Assembly: GCF_021431925.1 (NCBI RefSeq)
Contig: NZ_CP090373.1
Span: 1 to 64,000, forward strand
Length of the DNA: 64,000 nucleotides
From: Halobaculum sp. CBA1158
GTDB taxonomy: Archaea > Halobacteriota > Halobacteria > Halobacteriales > Haloferacaceae
Direction of reading: 5' to 3'
Shown here in pieces: positions 58,466 through 64,000 of the stretch. Numbering within the stretch: the stretch's first letter is position 1; the number at the start of each line of letters is the position of its first letter. The notes under the pieces were generated by a model, which was not told the origin of the DNA, made no database searches, and worked only from the letters and a program-made list of their open reading frames with translations. A program made the translations under genes and the position numbers.

Positions 58466-59228
58466 TTCAACCGACGAAGCGGCGGTTGATCTCTCAGAGG
58501 ATGGCGCCGATACTGACGATGGAGACACGCCCGAAACAGAACCTGAACACTCTGAAGAGGTCACTGGAGGGGACCCTGCTGAGCCATCTGAGGAGGAAGA
58601 TGTTACAACTGGACCGCTGGCTAATCTAAGTGAGGACGAGAAGAATCGACTGATGGAGCAGTACATACATTACGGGGAGGTTGCGATCGAGACAGCCAAT
58701 CAGCGAGTCCAGATGAACCGCTTTTTCGGTCTGATTTTAACCTCGATACTGGCCGGTCTCTTTGCTCTCGCCCGCGGCAACCTCACGACCACTAACGCTG
58801 CGATCGTTCTCTTCACATCAGGATTCGGCAGTCTGATTTGCTACTTCTGGTATCAGAGTCTTCAATCATACCGCCGGCTGAACAAAGCTCGATACGCCAT
58901 CCTGAATGAGATCGAGTCGGTCCTGCCTGTTCGTATGTATCTCGATGAATGGCGATATTTGAAGCGAGAGAAGCCTGACCCGGAAATCGTTGATCCCCGT
59001 CCAGCTGAAGATGCTGACCACCGCTCACATACGATTGTGGAACAGTGGTTTGTTCGCCTATTGGCTGCTGGATACATATCTGTCGGAGGGTATGCCGGAG
59101 GATTCATTTTTACTCCCCAAGTGAAGAGGTTCATCCCATCACTGCCGGATCCATCGGTAGTTGGTTTTGGTGTTGGTGGCGTCCTCTTGCTCGGCTTAGC
59201 TATCCTCTTTAGGATTCAAACCCGCTGA
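58458..59228 (+). CDS. Four-helix membrane protein coupled to the TIR gene (possible effector)
   Basis: 256 residues. A long acidic disordered start (residues 1-60) is followed by helix pairs at about 88-130 (FFGLILTSILAGLFALA, then IVLFTSGFGSLICYFWY) and at about 195-250. The arrangement with QSLQSYRRLNKARYAILNEI between the pairs recalls SLATT/RipA-like membrane proteins linked to bacterial signalling and defence. It overlaps the ThsB-like gene by 8 nt, so the TIR protein and a membrane effector are probably one unit. Effector function is inferred, not shown. Confidence 0.6.
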   Translation: MPDSTDEAAVDLSEDGADTDDGDTPETEPEHSEEVTGGDPAEPSEEEDVTTGPLANLSEDEKNRLMEQYIHYGEVAIETANQRVQMNRFFGLILTSILAGLFALARGNLTTTNAAIVLFTSGFGSLICYFWYQSLQSYRRLNKARYAILNEIESVLPVRMYLDEWRYLKREKPDPEIVDPRPAEDADHRSHTIVEQWFVRLLAAGYISVGGYAGGFIFTPQVKRFIPSLPDPSVVGFGVGGVLLLGLAILFRIQTR

Positions 59229-59235
59229 GAATACT

Positions 59236-59457
59236 ATGAGACGCTTCGAAACCGGTGATTCGGTCCGAATCGATATCCCGGACGAGACAGATCCAGATCA
59301 CGAGCGCCTCCATGGACGTCGAGGAACAGTCGTTGAGATCATCTCAGACGATGCGGGGGCTGTGACTGATGATCAACGAGAGGGCTATCTTTTTCGGGTT
59401 AAAATCGCTAATGGTGACACCGTTGACGTCCGCTGGCGGGATCTTCGGCCAGTTTGA
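59236..59457 (+). CDS. Small KOW/SH3-like protein
   Basis: 73 residues. The pattern (FETGDSVRIDIPDE, HGRRGTVVEIISDD, LFRVKIANGDTVDVRWRDLR) looks like a small SH3/KOW-type beta barrel as in ribosomal L21e or nucleic-acid binding modules. It starts 7 nt after the membrane protein stop in the same direction, so it may be the last gene of the TIR unit. Function unknown. Confidence 0.55.
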   Translation: MRRFETGDSVRIDIPDETDPDHERLHGRRGTVVEIISDDAGAVTDDQREGYLFRVKIANGDTVDVRWRDLRPV

Positions 59458-59536
59458 TTGGCTATTGTCTGGTGCTATTTCTGTAGGGAGGTCACTAAAC
59501 ACTAAGTTCGCGTACTGAATACATCTCGGCATTACG

Positions 59537-62500
59537 ATGCTCTCACTTCCTCCGCTTGTCGATAACGCCAACAGAACACTAGAAGACGCTTACAAGCGGA
59601 TCATTCCTCAGATCGAGGAAGGCCGTATCGCAACTGGCTACTTTTATCTCTCAGGATTTGACCTCTACCGGGAAGACCTTGAAAACCTGGCTGACCCCGA
59701 TGAGCTCGGCCACGCTCCGCTTCGGATTTTGATGGGCCGTCAGACGAATAGGGGAACTGCTGACGAAATCGGTGAGGGACAGAATCTCAAAGAGGAACTC
59801 AAAAGAGAGGTGAGAGAAAGCATCTCGGAGCTGAATAACGCTCAGATCGGCCGACTGGACCGGCTACGAGACTTTATCGCCGAAGGCGAGGTGAGCGTCC
59901 GTGTGCGAAATCCTGAAAATGGTTACTTCCACGCAAAGGGTGCATCATTTCGAGCGCCACTCGAAGATGACGAAGATTGGGGACACGACGGGGATGAAGA
60001 CACCCGCCCATGTGCTACAGTTGTCGGCTCCTCGAACTTCACCAAGAGCGGCCACCAGAACAACATCGAGCTGAACCTCACGAGTCAGGATCGACACAAG
60101 GCCGAAGCGTTCGAGGAGTGGTACGACAACCAGTGGGCCAACGCCGAGGAGTTCAGTGAGGAGATCATCCGAATCATCGAGAACAGCGAGGAGTACCAGG
60201 ACTGGAAGAAACAGCAGGAGGACGAGTCCGACCAGGAGACGTCATCCGAGGAGCTGGGCACGTATCTCCAACCGTTCGAACTCTACAAGCTGCTCGCCTA
60301 CGACGAACTGAGTGGGAACGTCAACATCCGTGACAGCCCACTGTACTACTTCCAGAAGCTCGGGTACGAGAGTGCAAAGGAGAAGCTCTCCCAGTTCAAC
60401 GGGTGCATAGTCTCCGACTCGGTCGGCCTGGGAAAATCATTTATTGGCGGTGAACTCCTCCACGACTACCGCCAACGTGGCGACCACTGTCTCCTCATTG
60501 TCCCGGCCAACCTGACTGATCAGTGGGAAGACCTACTCCAGAACGACACTGACGAAGACGGCAATCCGTACTTCGGGTTAGAGGTAGACGGCACGCACCT
60601 TGACGTGATGAGTATCAGCAAGTTCCAGAATCTCTCCTACGACGAGGTGCAGGACCTCAAAGACGAGTTCGACGTCCTGCTTATCGACGAGGCTCATCGG
60701 TTCCGGAATTACGGGAAGTGGCGACCGAATCCGGACCACGATGATGACTACAAGGGGACGCGACGACACGCGAATCTCAGGCAACTCCGCGGAAAGACGA
60801 TGATTATGCTGACCGCGACCCCGATCAATAACAGCGCTACCGACCTAAAGAACCTCATCAGCTTGTTCACCAGCCCGGAGGAACTTCGGAACAAGGCGTC
60901 ACTCGACTTTGATGCGTTCGACGAATATATCGAACTCTCGGAGACGCGAAAACGCATTGCATCCGGGAAAGAGGAGGTCGACGACGACGAACAGCAAGAA
61001 ATCACCGAGCAGCTACAGCGACACTCCTCTGAGATTTCGAATATCTTGAACGAAGTGATGGTTCTCCGGACGCGTAAGCACGTCAAAGATCAGATTCAGG
61101 ACAGCGAAGACTTCGAGATGAGCTTCAAGCCGCCGAAACTCAACAAGCAACAGTACTCCCTGCCGGCGGCCTACCAGCCAATATATCGGATGCTTCCCGA
61201 CGTGATGGACGCCCTCCACCTTCCCCACATCACAGTCAAAAACCCGAAAGCGGGGAGCACGCTGAAAGCTCTCTACAAGCTGAACCTCCTCAAACGGCTC
61301 GAGTCCTCAACGTACGCGTTCGTCCAGTCGATCGAGACGCTGCATCAGAGCGAACGCCAGCTTCTCGGTCTTCTTGGTGAACTCCCCGAAGACGAAGACA
61401 TCGATATGCTCCGAACTGTTCGGGAGGGGGATGACTCTGAACTCGGTGACTTTGTCGAAGGAGCCGACGCTGCTGAAGATCTCGAACAAACACTCGAAGA
61501 ATTCGGCTTCGATACCACCGCTATTCAATCGGAAGAAGGAGCTGATACCGAGGGAGATGAACTCGCAGACGCCACCATCGGCGAGGTGAAGACGTACATC
61601 AGGGAGGACCTCACCCTTCTATCGTATTTCCTCTCGCAGTTCATCGGTGATGTCGCCCGTGATGCGGGTGATGTGAGTGATTATGCGGTTTCCACGCGGC
61701 AATGGCTCGCTGACCACGACGCTGGTGTCCTCCCAGATATTCCTGAAGAAGAGATGAATCCGATTCTCTACCCGAATAGTGATCTGAGCGAAGTCGACCC
61801 CGCCACACGCGACTTTTACGAGGCCGTCTTTTCACTCCGCGAGTTCCGCGATCCGAAGATCGACCGACTTGCAGATGTCCTCACTAATCACGATCAGAAG
61901 GTGCTCATCTTCACGCAGTATCGGGCAACTGCAGACTATGTCTATCGAACCCTCTGTGACAACGAGGATTCACCACTCACAGAGGCGAACAGTGCCGTCG
62001 TCAAGGGCGGTGACGAGAATAAGCAGGACATCATTCAACGCTTTGCACCCGAAGCGTCAGGCTACCAGCAAACGCTCGCCGAGTCGGGGGACTCAGAGCT
62101 ACAGTACGTAGTGGCCACTGACACGCTGAGTGAAGGGGTTAATCTTCAGGACGTTCATGTGGTGGTCAATTACGACCTGCCGTGGAACCCGATGCGGATT
62201 GTCCAGCGTGTCGGGCGAGTCGACCGGATCGGGAGTACCGCCGAGAAACACGTCCACAACTTCTACCCGGACGGCGACATCGAGGCGGCGATTAAGCTCC
62301 TGAAACGCCTACAGGCAAAGATCAACGATATTGCGCTCATCGTCGGAAAGGAGAACAACATCCTCGATCCGAACGAAGACCAGATTCTTGAAAAGACAGG
62401 TGTAGACACGGAGAAGACTATCGGGGAATTACAGGTGGACGAGATTGAGGACTCTCTCCAGAAGTCCCGTGAAATTGACGACGTGAATGAACTTGACGAC

Positions 62501-63343
62501 ACGAGCAAGAATCCGCTCCTCCGCAATGCTGGGAGTAATGAACACGCTGCGTTCGAGCGGTACCTTCTGAAGCGAGAACTGAACGAGGATTATGACCTGA
62601 CTGCGGAAGACTTCGAGTACGCTGAGGACTTCTTTAATGACCCGCCCGAAGAACGAGAATTCCTCTACACGAATGTAACTGACCACGATGCCGGTCCTCG
62701 TCCGGGCGTGTTCGCCCTTGCCCACCTCTGGTTTGACGATGATGACCACGAGTCCCCGCTTGGTCGCGTCCGTCGTGCTTTCTACTACAAGCCCTTCGCC
62801 GACGAGGTCAATGAGCGGCCCGTGAGCACGCTCAATATTGACCCTTCAGTTGACGGCGAACCGATTACCGGGCATCCAGATACGGTGTTATCGAATCGTG
62901 GTGAAATTCAAGCAGTGCTTGACGAGCGTCTTGAGGTGATTCGAGAGGGCCAAGTTGAGGGTGCTTTCAAACAGGGAGAGGCCTTCTCGAAGGAACAAGA
63001 GACGATCCTCGATTTCATCAGTCACTACGTTCAGCCGAATCACGGCGATGAGCCGGCTCCTGTTGAAGAGTTCGAAACGATAGGAGAATGGGCTACCGAC
63101 ATTGAAGCGCGGCTGCAGGAGGTAAAGCTGGCGAACACGGATGAAGACCGAATTCTACGGGAAATCTTTCGCCAGAACGAGCAGTACGACTCTTTCCCAG
63201 AGTGGCCGACCGGGGAGTTCCTCAGTCAGCTTGAGAAGTTCTTGGAAGAGAACGTCGAAGCCTCTACTGAATACCAGACGAAACTAATGGGAGAGAGTGA
63301 TGTACAAGCGAAGCTCGTATGCTGGGGCGTTGTCGGACAGTGA
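59537..63343 (+). CDS. PLD-like / SNF2-type helicase (defence)
   Basis: 1,268 residues. A phospholipase-D-like nuclease domain is N-terminal (about 1-190, HAKG near 131 and GSSNFTKSG near 163, a single HxK/N motif set). A SNF2-type helicase follows: SVGLGKSFIGG (about 295-305), DEAH (LLIDEAHRFRN near 383), TATPINN (near 428) and C-terminal motif VQRVGRVDRIGS (near 887-898). Long acidic C-terminal helices follow. Such PLD-SNF2 proteins occur in restriction-like systems related to DISARM and other islands. The methyltransferase gene starts on the opposite strand 9 nt away, ends facing. Confidence 0.8.
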   Translation: MLSLPPLVDNANRTLEDAYKRIIPQIEEGRIATGYFYLSGFDLYREDLENLADPDELGHAPLRILMGRQTNRGTADEIGEGQNLKEELKREVRESISELNNAQIGRLDRLRDFIAEGEVSVRVRNPENGYFHAKGASFRAPLEDDEDWGHDGDEDTRPCATVVGSSNFTKSGHQNNIELNLTSQDRHKAEAFEEWYDNQWANAEEFSEEIIRIIENSEEYQDWKKQQEDESDQETSSEELGTYLQPFELYKLLAYDELSGNVNIRDSPLYYFQKLGYESAKEKLSQFNGCIVSDSVGLGKSFIGGELLHDYRQRGDHCLLIVPANLTDQWEDLLQNDTDEDGNPYFGLEVDGTHLDVMSISKFQNLSYDEVQDLKDEFDVLLIDEAHRFRNYGKWRPNPDHDDDYKGTRRHANLRQLRGKTMIMLTATPINNSATDLKNLISLFTSPEELRNKASLDFDAFDEYIELSETRKRIASGKEEVDDDEQQEITEQLQRHSSEISNILNEVMVLRTRKHVKDQIQDSEDFEMSFKPPKLNKQQYSLPAAYQPIYRMLPDVMDALHLPHITVKNPKAGSTLKALYKLNLLKRLESSTYAFVQSIETLHQSERQLLGLLGELPEDEDIDMLRTVREGDDSELGDFVEGADAAEDLEQTLEEFGFDTTAIQSEEGADTEGDELADATIGEVKTYIREDLTLLSYFLSQFIGDVARDAGDVSDYAVSTRQWLADHDAGVLPDIPEEEMNPILYPNSDLSEVDPATRDFYEAVFSLREFRDPKIDRLADVLTNHDQKVLIFTQYRATADYVYRTLCDNEDSPLTEANSAVVKGGDENKQDIIQRFAPEASGYQQTLAESGDSELQYVVATDTLSEGVNLQDVHVVVNYDLPWNPMRIVQRVGRVDRIGSTAEKHVHNFYPDGDIEAAIKLLKRLQAKINDIALIVGKENNILDPNEDQILEKTGVDTEKTIGELQVDEIEDSLQKSREIDDVNELDDTSKNPLLRNAGSNEHAAFERYLLKRELNEDYDLTAEDFEYAEDFFNDPPEEREFLYTNVTDHDAGPRPGVFALAHLWFDDDDHESPLGRVRRAFYYKPFADEVNERPVSTLNIDPSVDGEPITGHPDTVLSNRGEIQAVLDERLEVIREGQVEGAFKQGEAFSKEQETILDFISHYVQPNHGDEPAPVEEFETIGEWATDIEARLQEVKLANTDEDRILREIFRQNEQYDSFPEWPTGEFLSQLEKFLEENVEASTEYQTKLMGESDVQAKLVCWGVVGQ

Positions 63344-63351
63344 TTCGGGAG

Positions 63352-64000
63352 CTACGGTAGGGGCCCCTTCTGATCCAGTAAATCATATTTCTCCAAGACC
63401 AGATCGAAGTACATCTCGTCCATCAGCTTCGGACTCTCAACGCGATGGAAGTCGTCGAGGACAAACTTCACGTCACGACGTTCCAGGCCATACGCGTGGA
63501 ATGCGGCCGCGTCGATTTCAGCCTGTAATTCTCTGCGTTCCTGGTTTTCTACCGCTGCCTCGATTCCGCCGAGTCGCTCACGCATTTCTTTGAATTCTTT
63601 CCCGTAACAGTTCAATCGGGCAGCTCGTTCAGCGATATAATGGAACCAATCATCTCCGTCGGTGAGCCGTGGTAGCTGGGATTCCAGCAGCTCGCGCTTG
63701 ACGATGTGCGTCTCGACTTTAGTTCGCATCAGGAAATCGAACGCAATGCTGTTCAGGAGTCCCGTTGCCACGAAGAGTTCTTGATCCGTAAATCGCCGGA
63801 CGTAGGGTGACCGAAGTGGGGACTCTGTGAGGTGTTCCTCTTCCGGTTCAATAGCGAACGGCTTGAACGTGTTAATGGTGTGGAGACAGATGACGTCCTT
63901 CGGAAGTACCGTAGCTATTATCGTCCGCTCGTCCCGGGATCGAGAAACGTCTCGAATACCGATTCGGTATTCAGTGCAATCGAGCAGGACATCTTCTTCC
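63352..64000 (-). CDS. Adenine methyltransferase / type IIG-like protein, C-terminal part (cut by window edge)
   Basis: The minus-strand frame is open from the window edge to its stop at 63352, at least 216 codons. The sequence RIGIRDVSRSRDERTIIATVLP then HTINTFKPF and LNSIAFDFLMRTKVETHIVK is typical of the region after the catalytic domain in Eco57I/type IIG and BREX PglX-like enzymes that methylate adenine, including the target-recognition part. Catalytic motifs (NPPY etc.) would lie beyond the window, so function is uncertain. Together with the PLD-SNF2 helicase it suggests a restriction-like system. Confidence 0.65.
   Translation of the reverse strand, partial: EEDVLLDCTEYRIGIRDVSRSRDERTIIATVLPKDVICLHTINTFKPFAIEPEEEHLTESPLRSPYVRRFTDQELFVATGLLNSIAFDFLMRTKVETHIVKRELLESQLPRLTDGDDWFHYIAERAARLNCYGKEFKEMRERLGGIEAAVENQERRELQAEIDAAAFHAYGLERRDVKFVLDDFHRVESPKLMDEMYFDLVLEKYDLLDQKGPLP

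Noticed and set aside
1-64000. Transposase, integrase or IS element
   Set aside because: None of the coding regions shows DDE, tyrosine or serine recombinase motifs, and no terminal inverted repeats with target duplications were noticed by eye. Small remnants could be missed.

Overview
The window is a GC-rich haloarchaeal sequence. Its proteins are strongly acidic, and it encodes a TFB-type transcription factor, two Orc1/Cdc6 initiators, an RPA-like OB-fold protein, a Tat lipoprotein, a bacterio-opsin-activator-type HTH-10 regulator and many small zinc-ribbon proteins found in haloarchaea. The mix of replication, conjugation-like, toxin-antitoxin, metal/sulfur and defence genes points to a plasmid, megaplasmid or large integrative element rather than core chromosome. 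I see no rRNA, tRNA, CRISPR array, transposase or integrase.

Layout. 1-11.4 kb: a tightly packed conjugation/type IV secretion-like operon (surface protein, lipoprotein, VirB6-like, PrgI/VirB3-like protein, VirB4 ATPase, very large VirD4/TraD-like ATPase). It is followed by a short region of GGTCAGGG repeats and a NrS-1-type primase-polymerase-like protein. 13-22.6 kb: accessory plasmid genes. These include two copies of a winged-helix plus TumE-like pair, a RHH/PIN toxin-antitoxin pair, an RPA-like protein, a PD-(D/E)XK nuclease, a TFB and several zinc-ribbon proteins. A GC-rich gene-free stretch with a perfect 19-bp inverted repeat lies just before the RPA-like gene. 23-30.6 kb: a sulfur/persulfide and membrane module (DUF302, two methyltransferases, two paralogous HTH regulators, a Met-rich membrane protein, DUF2892, DUF2270, a split YeeE/YedE, a rhodanese-MBL protein, TusA, DsrE-like). 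31.9-38.1 kb: an HTH-10 regulator, a Zn/Cd/Pb-type P1B ATPase and an aconitase. 38.4-48.4 kb: small haloarchaeal genes, many preceded by a shared leader element, with an ArdC-like anti-restriction protein, an AbiE-like toxin-antitoxin pair, a SWIM protein and a possible DpdA/TGT-like protein. 49.3-52.7 kb: a replication region with two orc1/cdc6 genes, origin-box-like repeats and an AT-rich segment. 52.9-64 kb: a defence island. It holds a CoiA-like nuclease, a DUF262/DUF1524 GmrSD-like nuclease, a GNAT protein, two ThsB-like TIR proteins with a four-helix membrane protein, a PLD-SNF2 helicase, and an adenine methyltransferase/type IIG-like gene cut by the window edge.

Two dispersed DNA families tie the accessory half together and are the most unusual things here. 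(1) Seven copies of TTAACCAAC-N22-24-GTTGGTTAA lie in intergenic regions from 13 to 51 kb. (2) At least thirteen copies of a 30-45 nt leader sit upstream of small genes, always on the coding strand. In most of them one 5' arm can pair with either of two 3' arms. Neither is explained by the genes. Other candidates for undescribed biology are the paired TIR proteins with their membrane partner, and the duplicated winged-helix/TumE-like cassettes.

All functions are read from sequence patterns without database searches. Protein family names are from memory of conserved motifs, and the small hypothetical proteins are left unnamed.
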